The translations under genes and the position numbers were made by a program. This document shows positions 46,371 to 54,052 of a stretch of DNA of 64,000 nt, in pieces. Origin of the DNA: an uncultured Flavobacteriaceae bacterium (GTDB lineage Bacteria; Bacteroidota; Bacteroidia; Flavobacteriales; Flavobacteriaceae); contig CANMXP010000011.1 in assembly GCA_947501845.1 (NCBI GenBank), positions 115,582 to 179,581 of the forward strand, in the 5' to 3' direction. The notes beneath the pieces are model-generated. The model was given only the letters and a program-made list of their open reading frames with translations, was not told where the DNA came from and did not search any database. Each line of letters starts with the position of its first letter. The stretch's first letter is position 1.

Positions 46371-47333
46371 TTATTTGTTTTTTATTTTCTCTCCTTTAAT
46401 TGGCGAATGTTCTTTTTTCAACTCTCCATCCACAACTATTTCGTTAAAATAACATTTCGCTCCAGTCGCTTTGTTCATATCTTCTACATTTTGAATATGA
46501 AAATGTAAATGTGCTTCTGAAGAATTTCCAGAATTTCCACAAAAACCTAATAATTCTCCTTGTTTTACTTTTTGCCCTTGTTTTACAACAATCGAATTTT
46601 GTTTGAAATGAGCGAAAAATAAATATTCTTTATTTACTGTTTTAAGAATAACGGTATTTCCAGGAACATAAATTGGATTTAGTTCACCTGGAGTATTATC
46701 TTTTACTCCGTCAACTACCAAAACAACTTCTGCATCACAGGGTGCAATCAAATCCTTTCCATAAGCATAATAATCTTCGTTTGTTTTACCGTCCGTTTTA
46801 AAAGTTTTTCCTTTCTGGTCTGTCACCACCATATCAAAAGCATTTTTTTGAGCTTCGCTTTCTACATGATAATTAAGTGCTTTGGTATCTCCGCCCCAAA
46901 AGACTGTCCATTCTTCTCTAAAAGGTAAAATAAGTTCTGTTTTGTTTCTTTCAAGTTTAGGAAGATTTCTCTCTTTATAAGGTTTAACGAATAGTCCGTT
47001 AATTTTAGCATTATTGTCAAGTGAAATATTTACTGAAAAAATCGCTCGTTCAAAATTTGTTTTATATAAGGCGTAAGCCTGTTCATATCTTACAAACCCT
47101 CTTTTTTCAATTTTTCCTACTTGACTTTTTAAACCATTAAGAAAGTCGGTCGTTTGTTCTATTGGCAAAGCACTTTTCATTTCGGGAGAGAACAAGTCAA
47201 AAACCTTTTGATATTCACTTGAGTTATAATATTTTTCAAATTCAGCCGAAACTTTTTTAGAAGTTTCTTTTTCAGTCTGTCCGAAACTGAATATGGGAAT
47301 TACGATCCATAAAATTATGCTTAATTTTTTCAT
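46371..47333 (-). CDS. M23 peptidase with N-terminal DUF3887-like domain
   Basis: This 320-residue protein has a signal peptide (MKKLSIILWIVIPIFSFGQ), a DUF3887-like domain at about 25-110 and an M23/LytM zinc peptidase domain about 170-300: YGKDLIAPCDAEVV, then FFAHFKQNSIVVKQGQKV and GNSGNSSEAHLHFHIQ with the HxH ligands. The usual first-ligand His before G-x-D is not obvious (YAYGKD), so activity is uncertain. It probably cuts cell-wall cross-links or is a regulatory degenerate LytM protein. Its promoter lies in the repeat at 47368-47449. Confidence 0.85.
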   Translation of the reverse strand: MKKLSIILWIVIPIFSFGQTEKETSKKVSAEFEKYYNSSEYQKVFDLFSPEMKSALPIEQTTDFLNGLKSQVGKIEKRGFVRYEQAYALYKTNFERAIFSVNISLDNNAKINGLFVKPYKERNLPKLERNKTELILPFREEWTVFWGGDTKALNYHVESEAQKNAFDMVVTDQKGKTFKTDGKTNEDYYAYGKDLIAPCDAEVVLVVDGVKDNTPGELNPIYVPGNTVILKTVNKEYLFFAHFKQNSIVVKQGQKVKQGELLGFCGNSGNSSEAHLHFHIQNVEDMNKATGAKCYFNEIVVDGELKKEHSPIKGEKIKNK

Positions 47334-47367
47334 TTCTGTATGTCCGGTTTAAATTACTACTAATAAT

Positions 47368-47449
47368 TGTATATATGTACCAGTACACATATACCTGTTA
47401 TGCATACCCAAATATACAACACCTCTTACATAGCTTACAGCTATTTATA
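47368..47449 (-). promoter_or_regulatory. Promoter-containing repeat, copy 2
   Basis: This is the second copy of the roughly 80-base element at 41576-41656. The minus strand holds TATATTTG as -7 element and the same palindromic leader around TGTACTGGTACA. It begins 34 bases upstream of the M23 gene. Confidence 0.65.
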
Positions 47450-47517
47450 GTTAAATTAAGGATACTTATTGCTGATGAATCACCAGTATGGTAGTAAAGG
47501 TTAGTATTTTGTAATGC

Positions 47518-47727
47518 CTATTGTGGCACGAGCAGAGCCACTAGATTTAGCACCCGTTGAAAACGAGCGCCAGCTGGGGGAGAATTATAATTATCAATAA
47601 GCAATTTAAATTTACTGTCAGAAAAAATACTTTCATGTTCAGTCCATTTTTGATTAAGTAAAGAAACCGTTTCGTTTATGTCTTCCTTCCAATCAATTCT
47701 AATGCAATTGCTTTTAGTACATTTCAT
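47518..47727 (-). CDS. Small hypothetical gene running into a repeat
   Basis: The frame encodes 69 residues. The first 46 (MKCTKSNCIRIDWKEDINET onward) look like a natural small protein fragment. The rest (from PPAGARFQRVLNL) is the translation of a CCAGC-type repeat, so the gene appears to be truncated by, or to end within, that repeat. I recognise no family. Confidence 0.4.
   Translation of the reverse strand: MKCTKSNCIRIDWKEDINETVSLLNQKWTEHESIFSDSKFKLLIDNYNSPPAGARFQRVLNLVALLVPQ
47530..47580. repeat. CCAGC-type repeat
   Basis: Contains GAAAACGAGCGCCAGC and a long flank (GCCACTAGATTTAGCACC). It forms the 3' end of the 69-codon frame. It is related to 42457-42490 and 47772-47803. Confidence 0.5.
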
Positions 47728-47771
47728 TTAAATTAATTGTTTTTCTTGTTATCGGGCATAGTATACAACAT

Positions 47772-47803
47772 TAACACGTTTTGAAAACGAGGGCCAGTAG
47801 AAG
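47772..47803. repeat. CCAGC-type repeat
   Basis: Contains ACACGTTTTGAAAACGAG and GGGCCAG, with an inverted CGTTTT/GAAAACG core. It sits between the 69-codon frame and the XRE regulator. Confidence 0.45.
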
Positions 47804-47806
47804 GCA

Positions 47807-48076
47807 TTATGAGCTTTCATTATCAAAATCAAAGTCCAATAAGTCTTTCGCGTTAACTCCTAGACCTTTTGCTAATTCAAATAAAGTTGTTATCTGTATA
47901 CTGACATAACCTTTTTCAATTTTACTAATCTGGCTATGATCAACATCACATAGTTGAGCAAGTTCTCGATAACTAATACCCTTATCTTTTCGTATTTTTT
48001 TTAATGTTTTGCCAAATAATAGTAATAGTTCTTTCCTAGACACTTTCTTTGCGATTTTGTTTAAAGAAATATCCAA
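47807..48076 (-). CDS. XRE-family HTH regulator
   Basis: This 89-residue protein is essentially one Cro/C1-type helix-turn-helix domain (about 20-80): FGKTLKKIRKDKGISYRELA, DVDHSQISKIEKGYVS, TLFELAKGLGV, ending in an acidic tail. It should bind DNA as a dimer. An imperfect 20-bp palindrome at 48094-48113 just upstream is a candidate autoregulatory operator. It is divergent from structured RNA copy B, whose promoter it may also control. Confidence 0.85.
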   Translation of the reverse strand: MDISLNKIAKKVSRKELLLLFGKTLKKIRKDKGISYRELAQLCDVDHSQISKIEKGYVSIQITTLFELAKGLGVNAKDLLDFDFDNESS

Positions 48077-48093
48077 GAATTCTGAATAATTAA

Positions 48094-48113
48094 TGTAGTA
48101 GTATTATACCACA
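48094..48113. promoter_or_regulatory. Candidate operator upstream of XRE gene
   Basis: TGTAGTAGTATTATACCACA is an imperfect palindrome with TGTrGTA/TACyACA arms, 18 bases from the XRE start codon and overlapping a TATAAT-like sequence on the minus strand. Autoregulation is inferred. Confidence 0.45.
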
Positions 48114-48192
48114 TTTCAATTATTTTTTTATATTTGTCTTTAAATATATATTTGCAATTCTTCGCATAGAAATATTAGAAGCAATTGCTTAG

Positions 48193-48331
48193 AGTCTCGG
48201 AAAGAAAACTGGTAATTTTTTGCAACGGGAGGATAAGTAGATTGGCTCACGACCTAGGGCGTGGCCTCTCTTATCGTTGCAGGGTATACCAGTACCTCTT
48301 TCCGTTAAGTTGAGTTCCACGCCTTTTTTTG
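48193..48331 (+). ncRNA. Structured pseudoknotted RNA, copy B
   Basis: Same fold as copy A at 11-149. P1 CGGAAAGA (48198-48205) with TCTTTCCG (48297-48304); P2 ACTGGTA (48208-48214) with TACCAGT (48287-48293); P3 TGCAACG (48221-48227) with CGTTGCA (48275-48281); P4 ATAAG (48233-48237) with CTTAT (48270-48274). Loop GGCGTGG (48258-48264) pairs with CCACGCC (48317-48323) and is followed at once by seven T. Single-stranded AAGTTGAGTTCC between P1 and the pseudoknot strand is conserved in both copies. The intact small-protein gene starts 42 bases downstream. Confidence 0.82.
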
Positions 48332-48372
48332 TTTCCATACATTTTAGGGCTTTGTTAACCTAATATAATACC

Positions 48373-48702
48373 ATGGAAAAAGACAATACGCTGCCAGACA
48401 GTTTTATACTGCCCCATTACGCTCTTATTGCTACCTTGATCGTACTTCTGGACAAATCGGAGCTAACAGATGCCGTTAAAAAACACTGTAAAACAGGGCT
48501 AAGAGCTGTGGGGGTTATCCATACCAATGTTTGCTATGGCTCGGGCACAGACCCTTTATATAAAAAGGAGTTCGACAGTTTCTTTAAGGCTTTCCCTGTG
48601 GCCTATTTTAACCATAGGGCGTTAATCCCAGCTAATATTATTATTGAAAATATTGAACAGTGCATTAAGGCAAATAAAATAATCTCTTGTGTTGATAGCT
48701 AG
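48373..48702 (+). CDS. RNA-linked small protein, copy B, intact
   Basis: This 109-residue protein is the intact homologue of the frameshifted gene at 321-684. Over 70 central residues the two align without gaps at roughly 40-45% identity by eye. Conserved points are KKHCK (about 41-45), a Gly-rich GSGT/DTGT site, KKEFD (about 65-69) and FP..Y.N near residue 75, with NIEQCIKAN near the end. There is no signal peptide, membrane helix or known catalytic motif; secondary structure looks helical. The structured RNA precedes it by 42 bases and a strong terminator follows, so RNA plus gene form a compact, self-contained unit. Function is unknown. Confidence 0.78.
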   Translation: MEKDNTLPDSFILPHYALIATLIVLLDKSELTDAVKKHCKTGLRAVGVIHTNVCYGSGTDPLYKKEFDSFFKAFPVAYFNHRALIPANIIIENIEQCIKANKIISCVDS

Positions 48703-48744
48703 GGCCAAGATTTCTCAATCTTTATACACTTGGCCCTATTTTTA
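48701..48744. terminator. Bidirectional terminator after small-protein gene
   Basis: AGGGCCAAG (48701-48709) pairs with CTTGGCCCT (48729-48737), followed by ATTTTTAAT. It lies between the convergent small-protein and PepSY genes and overlaps the small-protein stop codon. Confidence 0.85.
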
Positions 48745-48748
48745 ATAC

Positions 48749-49996
48749 TTAAGCCAATGCCTGTTTCCCCTTTTTCTTAAAAAACGATGTTAAGACAATA
48801 ACCAAAACACTTGCGCCAAACAACGGAAACACAATACCTAGCAAAACAATTAGGGCTATTACGCCATAACCTGCTTTAAACTGGGCTGGCACTTTTGGTG
48901 TACCCCATTTTTTGGCTGGTTTACGTTTTATATACGATATTAATGCTGCTATAGAAATAAAGGCCAATAAAACGGCAACACAAATCATTACAATCCAGTT
49001 CCAGGTGCCAAATTGCCCCTGGTGAAATGCCATAAACCACATACGGCCCCGCATTAAAATACCAACATCCTCCCAGTTATGATTTACCAGTTGTTCTCCC
49101 GAATATTGATCGAAATGAAAACGTTTTTGCGCGCCTAAATCGAATGTTGTATTATAAATACTGTACACCCCTTTTTCATCTTTAGGCAAACCAATGCTTA
49201 CTTCGCCTTTTAAATTCATGGTCTTTGCCAAATCCACCATATCGTCTAAAGAAATGGCTTGACCTTCCACATTCGATTTTAATCCTCTGGCATGCCATGT
49301 TTTTGGAAAGCCCGTTTTGGTAACTTTCTGGAGCCATTTAAAATTATCTCCAAAAACATCGGTCCAAGGCATACCGCCAGCCAATGTCATGAGCAATAAA
49401 ATAGAAATCCAAAACCCAAAAACGGCATGCAAGTCTCTAAAAAGGATGCGCTTGCCCTGTTTAAAGCGAATTTTAAAAAACCCTTTTATACCTTCCTTTT
49501 TACCAGGCCAAAACACATAAATACCTGTAATAATTAATACAAAAAGCCAACTGGCAACAAGTTCTACTATTTTTGTACCAAACTGGCCCAACAGCAGTTC
49601 ACCGTGTAGTTTCCTAACAGTATACATGTTAGAATCTTTAGGGCTAATGCGTCCCGTTACTTCCCCTTTATACGGGTTTACATATACGCTGTTTTTATGG
49701 CTAAACATTCCAGAAGTAAATGCTGTTGCCTGGTCTGCTTTAGTGGGAATCACCATCGTGTTAGGGGCTTTGTGCAATAACGGTTTTGCCAATTGCCATT
49801 GCTTTTGGTACGACAGGGCTTCCCCTTTAACCTCAACCGTTTTTATATGTGCCTGTTTGGGAGCTTCGTAAGTGTCTTTAAACAAGTAGATACCTCCTGT
49901 AATGGCCAAAATAATAACGATTGGTAAAGAAATAAGCCCTGCAATAAAGTGCCATTTCCAAAGCCATTGATTTAATTTATGATCTTTTTTAAACAT
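48749..49996 (-). CDS. PepSY-associated membrane protein (iron uptake)
   Basis: This 415-residue protein has four or five membrane helices and PepSY-type extracytoplasmic domains: start KLNQWLWKWHFIAGLISLP, a second helix region around FRDLHAVFGFWISILLLM, and a late helix VMICVAVLLAFISIAALI. Conserved His residues in WHF, LHG and LHA fit haem or flavin-linked transmembrane reductases of this family. It follows the TonB receptor on the same strand, so it probably reduces siderophore-bound iron after uptake. Confidence 0.87.
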   Translation of the reverse strand: MFKKDHKLNQWLWKWHFIAGLISLPIVIILAITGGIYLFKDTYEAPKQAHIKTVEVKGEALSYQKQWQLAKPLLHKAPNTMVIPTKADQATAFTSGMFSHKNSVYVNPYKGEVTGRISPKDSNMYTVRKLHGELLLGQFGTKIVELVASWLFVLIITGIYVFWPGKKEGIKGFFKIRFKQGKRILFRDLHAVFGFWISILLLMTLAGGMPWTDVFGDNFKWLQKVTKTGFPKTWHARGLKSNVEGQAISLDDMVDLAKTMNLKGEVSIGLPKDEKGVYSIYNTTFDLGAQKRFHFDQYSGEQLVNHNWEDVGILMRGRMWFMAFHQGQFGTWNWIVMICVAVLLAFISIAALISYIKRKPAKKWGTPKVPAQFKAGYGVIALIVLLGIVFPLFGASVLVIVLTSFFKKKGKQALA

Positions 49997-50014
49997 CGTT
50001 TAAAAGGATTTAAA

Positions 50015-50122
50015 GTGGTTTTCTAAAAGGTGTTATTCAGAGCGCAACGAAGAATCTCTTTAATTTTAGATTCAATTTATAAGATTCCTGCCTTCGCAGG
50101 AATGACACTTTTAGAAAACCAC
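50015..50122. repeat. Long imperfect inverted repeat
   Basis: GTGGTTTTCTAAAAG at 50015-50029 is inverted at about 50108-50122 (CTTTTAGAAAACCAC). Inside lie TTATTCAGAGCG and CCTGCCTTCGCAGGAATGAC, elements of the dispersed palindromic family seen at 33.7 and 60.0 kb. The unit lies between the TonB receptor and PepSY genes and could form a long hairpin in their transcript. Confidence 0.65.
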
Positions 50123-50129
50123 ATTATGA

Positions 50130-52469
50130 TTAAAATTTGTATTTCACCCCAAAATGGAAAGCCCTTGGGTTTCCAATGGTATAACTATTTTCGCCTCTAA
50201 ACCTGTTATAACTTGCTCTAGCGGCGTATAGTTCATCAAAAATATTAAGCGCATGTGCCCAAACCTCAAAATGTTTCACATTGTAAGAAACCAAAGCGTT
50301 AAATACATGGTGCCCATCGTAAACCGCAGTACTAAAAGTACCATCACTGTGCTCTACCTGTCCTTCAAAACTGGTATTATATTTACCAACTAATTCGTGC
50401 GTTACACTTAGTAAAAGCCCCTTAACGGCATGTGGTTTATAGATGATTTTAGAGGTTCCTAAAAGTTTTGGAGCCGTTTCCCTGTCGGTATCTGAATAAT
50501 CAACACCTCTATCGAAAAAATCGACATATCTATGCTTTGCAAAACTTCCGTTATGGCTAATTGTTAAGGTCTCTAATGGGCTATATTTAACACCATATTC
50601 TATACCGTACGAACGTGTTTTTCCTGCATTGGCATTAAAGAAAGCATCGTTTTCATCACGTAACGTAATAAGCGTATTCCTGCCTTCTAAAAGATACAGG
50701 GCAATATCTGCTTTTAAAGTATTTGATAGCCTAAAATACGTTCCTAGCTCAAAATTATCGTAACTGCTCGGTTTTAAATCGAAGACATCGCCACCAACCC
50801 CAACAAAACTATTACGGTATAAGGTTGATGTTTGCGGTGGTGTAAATCCGTTAGAATAATTAGCATAAATGCCTAGTTTATCAGAGAGGTTATAATTAGC
50901 TCCTAATTTTGGAGACACGTTGTTATAACTGTTTTTAGAGTCTTTAGGACCTGCAATGCCATCCACCAAGTTATTATAGTCATACTCAAAACCATCATAC
51001 CTTAAAGATGCTGTTACTTTTAATTTTTCAATGGGGTTCATTTCATATTGAAAATACCCAGCATAATTAAAAATACTGGCATCGTAATTAAGAATAAAAT
51101 CTCCCGAATTTAATGTGTATCCTATATTTCTACCCGTGCCAGCATCAACAGTTACCGCTATGGTTTCGGCTACATAATCTTGTGGTGAATAATCTAACGA
51201 AGACCCGATAATTAATGCTGAATTTGCAAAATCAAAATTTACTTTGTGCTGCACCAGGCCTACAAAACTTGAAAATGAATTCTCATTTATCTCACCGCTG
51301 CCAAAACCTGTTAACTGTCCGCTATTTCTAAACTGCCTGATACGGTACGAGGGGGTTTGTCCCATATCGTTTTTTCTAAAAACAAAATTAAACGCTGTTT
51401 TGTTTTTGGCGTTCCATATTTTATCTAATGTACTTCTAAACCTAAAGGAAAAAGCTGCTCGTTTTGTGAAAGTTTGGTCGCTCTCGTAATTCCCTTCAGA
51501 GTAATCGGACTCACTTAAAGAGCCTGTCATGTCTGAACGGTAATCAATAATATCGAAAACATTAACCCAATTTAATGTTGGTGACAAATGGTTTACATTT
51601 TTAAATGTCAATGCAAATTTTTCGTAATCGCTGTATTGTACAGGACCGTCCTTACGCTGTACAGAATGTGCCCCTATATAAAAGCCAACATGTTCGCCTG
51701 CATATTTAGACAGTTCCATCTCATAACGTGTTAAGCCCATATCGTTTATTTGAAATCCAGCATGTCCTGTAAAATCTCTAGTGGGGTTTTTAGTAATAAA
51801 ATTAAAACTGCCCCCAACGGCTTCACTACCATAAATACTGGATGCTGGCCCTTTTAAAACCTCTAGGCGATCAAAGGCAATATCGTTCATTTCTAAAAGG
51901 GCATTGTGGTTAAACACTGCTGTTGGACGAATGGGCAGACCGTCTTCTACATATAAAAACAACGACTTGGTAGATATTGGAGAACGTACAGACATAAAAT
52001 GCTGCTCGTTACTGGCCACCCTAGAGGTAGACATAAAAACCCCTGGTACATCGTTTACCAATTGATCGATACCTAAAGCTTTCGTTTCTGCAATATTTTT
52101 AGATGATATTACAGAAATAGACGCAGGTACTTCTCTTCGTTTCTGTGTTTCGCGACTTGCAGAAATAACAACTTCTTCTAAAGCTTCATCATCGTAAACA
52201 AGAACAATAATGTTACTTCCTTTTGAAAGCGTTTTGGTAACTGTTTTATAACCTATAAACTTAACGATAACAGGAGTGTCTTCTTTTAAGGATATTGAAA
52301 ATTCGCCATCGCTATCTGCAACAACGGCGTTTTGTGAATTAATTTGGGACTGAATGGTGGCTTGCGCCAATGGTTGATTGTTAACATCTACAACTTTTCC
52401 GTTGTATTTGTTTTGCGCAAATACGCATAAACTTGCAAACAAAGTAGCAAGTACTAATATGTTTTTCAT
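50130..52469 (-). CDS. TonB-dependent outer-membrane receptor
   Basis: This 779-residue protein has a signal peptide (MKNILVLATLFASLCVFAQ), a carboxypeptidase-regulatory-like domain at about 20-105 (GKVVDVNNQPLAQATIQSQ), a plug domain (IDQLVNDVPGVFM, LEVLKGPASSIYGSEAVGG) and a 22-strand barrel ending AFHFGVKYKF. Size and plug features fit ferric-siderophore receptors rather than SusC proteins, and no SusD gene is adjacent. The PepSY reductase downstream supports an iron role. A CxGKC protein gene lies upstream on the same strand. Confidence 0.92.
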   Translation of the reverse strand: MKNILVLATLFASLCVFAQNKYNGKVVDVNNQPLAQATIQSQINSQNAVVADSDGEFSISLKEDTPVIVKFIGYKTVTKTLSKGSNIIVLVYDDEALEEVVISASRETQKRREVPASISVISSKNIAETKALGIDQLVNDVPGVFMSTSRVASNEQHFMSVRSPISTKSLFLYVEDGLPIRPTAVFNHNALLEMNDIAFDRLEVLKGPASSIYGSEAVGGSFNFITKNPTRDFTGHAGFQINDMGLTRYEMELSKYAGEHVGFYIGAHSVQRKDGPVQYSDYEKFALTFKNVNHLSPTLNWVNVFDIIDYRSDMTGSLSESDYSEGNYESDQTFTKRAAFSFRFRSTLDKIWNAKNKTAFNFVFRKNDMGQTPSYRIRQFRNSGQLTGFGSGEINENSFSSFVGLVQHKVNFDFANSALIIGSSLDYSPQDYVAETIAVTVDAGTGRNIGYTLNSGDFILNYDASIFNYAGYFQYEMNPIEKLKVTASLRYDGFEYDYNNLVDGIAGPKDSKNSYNNVSPKLGANYNLSDKLGIYANYSNGFTPPQTSTLYRNSFVGVGGDVFDLKPSSYDNFELGTYFRLSNTLKADIALYLLEGRNTLITLRDENDAFFNANAGKTRSYGIEYGVKYSPLETLTISHNGSFAKHRYVDFFDRGVDYSDTDRETAPKLLGTSKIIYKPHAVKGLLLSVTHELVGKYNTSFEGQVEHSDGTFSTAVYDGHHVFNALVSYNVKHFEVWAHALNIFDELYAARASYNRFRGENSYTIGNPRAFHFGVKYKF

Positions 52470-52656
52470 TTGTAGTATTAATTACTTTTTTAAATACTAA
52501 ATATAACCCTCGCTATGATTAACAAAATCATACTTGGTTATGTCTAATAAAATTTAATTTATGGAATAGATTAGCCATGTCTCAATACCATTAAGTTAAA
52601 AACATTGGCAAACATCTGGCAAAACCAGATATATTCTATTAAATCCTAAAAAAGTA

Positions 52657-53031
52657 TTATGCTTGAGGGGGCGGGATTAAAATATCCTGAACGAGGTTAG
52701 TAAATACATGGTTGTAATTCCAATTATTTTTAACAGAAATTACTGTTTGCTCCATGTAAACGGAAGCTGTGTTTTTATGAAAATAAACAGGAACAAAAGC
52801 TTCGAATATCGAGTCTAAAAATGAAGGATCTTCTGTGTCTTCAACAGGACTTACTGCTAATTGATTCGCCAAGTGGCATTTACCATGACATTGTAATTCT
52901 GGTTTTTCTTTATTAACACAGTAAGTTTCAACAATATAATCTATATTTAAATGATAATATGCTACATATCCAATATTATACGCGGGTCTTAAAGCGAAAG
53001 CGAAAAATAAAATAAATGGATATAGTTTCAA
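52657..53031 (-). CDS. Small CxGKC protein of iron cluster
   Basis: This 124-residue protein has an N-terminal hydrophobic segment (LYPFILFFAFALRPAYNIGYV), a CVNKEKPELQCHGKCHL motif with three Cys and a His, and a Pro-rich end. Similar short proteins with C-x-G-K-C are, as I recall, common next to TonB receptors in Bacteroidota. The Cys/His set may bind metal or haem. It lies 187 bases upstream of the receptor on the same strand. Confidence 0.72.
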   Translation of the reverse strand: MKLYPFILFFAFALRPAYNIGYVAYYHLNIDYIVETYCVNKEKPELQCHGKCHLANQLAVSPVEDTEDPSFLDSIFEAFVPVYFHKNTASVYMEQTVISVKNNWNYNHVFTNLVQDILIPPPQA

Positions 53032-53164
53032 TTAATAGACTCATTAAATTTGCGGCACAAAATTAAGATAAAACTTTTTCTTGCATAAATTATTTCTTTA
53101 AATTTTCTTAATAAATCCTTAACAATTAACTGTTTTTGTTGCGATTTGTTTAATTTTACTGTCT

Positions 53165-54025
53165 ATGAACTTATTTCCTATTACTGCTGGAAACCTTAAA
53201 CTTGATGGTGGTGCTATGTTTGGTGTGGTGCCTAAATCGTTATGGCAAAAAACAAACCCTGCCGACGCTAATAATATGATAGAGCTTACCACGCGCTGTT
53301 TGCTCATTGAAGACGGCAATAGACTCATATTAATAGACAATGGTATGGGCAATAAACAATCGAAAAAGTTTTTTGGTTATTACCATCTTTGGGGAGACCA
53401 TACGTTAGAAGGTTCTCTTAAAAAACACGGATTTCATCCCGACGATATTACCGATGTTTTTTTAACCCATTTACATTTCGATCATTGTGGCGGTAGTATT
53501 CAATGGAATAAAGATAAAACAGGGTATGAGCCTGCTTTTAAGAACGCACATTTTTGGAGTAATAAAGATCATTGGCTTTGGGCTACCCAGCCCAACAGGC
53601 GTGAAAAAGCCTCTTTTTTAAGAGAAAATATTATCCCTATTGAAGAAAGCGGACAGTTAAAATTTACATCGCTTCCGCAAGACGATCTGCTTAAAAACTC
53701 AGAACTTGGTTTTGATATCTTTTTTGCCAATGGCCATACCGATAAACAAATGGTTCCGCTTATAAAATATAAAGATAAAACGATTGCTTTTATGGCCGAT
53801 TTATTGCCTACGGTCGGACATTTACCGCTTCCTTTTATTATGGGTTACGACACCAGACCCCTGTTATCTCTTAATGAAAAAGAAAAATTTCTTAACATCG
53901 CAGCCGAAAACAATTACTATTTGTTTTTAGAGCACGATGCCCATAACGAAATTATCACCGTACAAAAAACAGAAAAAGGTGTTAGACTAAAAAACATATA
54001 TTCCTCTCAAGATATATTTAACTAA
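53165..54025 (+). CDS. Metallo-beta-lactamase-fold hydrolase
   Basis: This 286-residue protein has the zinc motif FLTHLHFDHCGG (HxHxDH), a further ligand FANGHTDKQMVP and FMADLLPTVGHLPLP with the bridging Asp, and a late His in LEHDAHNE. No signal peptide is present. This fits AHL-lactonase-like or general cytosolic MBL hydrolases; the substrate is unknown. It lies upstream of the subtilase gene on the same strand. Confidence 0.9.
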   Translation: MNLFPITAGNLKLDGGAMFGVVPKSLWQKTNPADANNMIELTTRCLLIEDGNRLILIDNGMGNKQSKKFFGYYHLWGDHTLEGSLKKHGFHPDDITDVFLTHLHFDHCGGSIQWNKDKTGYEPAFKNAHFWSNKDHWLWATQPNRREKASFLRENIIPIEESGQLKFTSLPQDDLLKNSELGFDIFFANGHTDKQMVPLIKYKDKTIAFMADLLPTVGHLPLPFIMGYDTRPLLSLNEKEKFLNIAAENNYYLFLEHDAHNEIITVQKTEKGVRLKNIYSSQDIFN

Positions 54026-54052
54026 ATAATAATTTAAGACTAAAATTAAAAC

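Noticed and set aside
41576..47449. Integron attC sites in the accessory stretch
   Set aside because: GTTATGC-like and GTTATAC-like strings occur but do not fit GTTRRRY with a matching RYYYAAC partner, and no integrase gene is visible.
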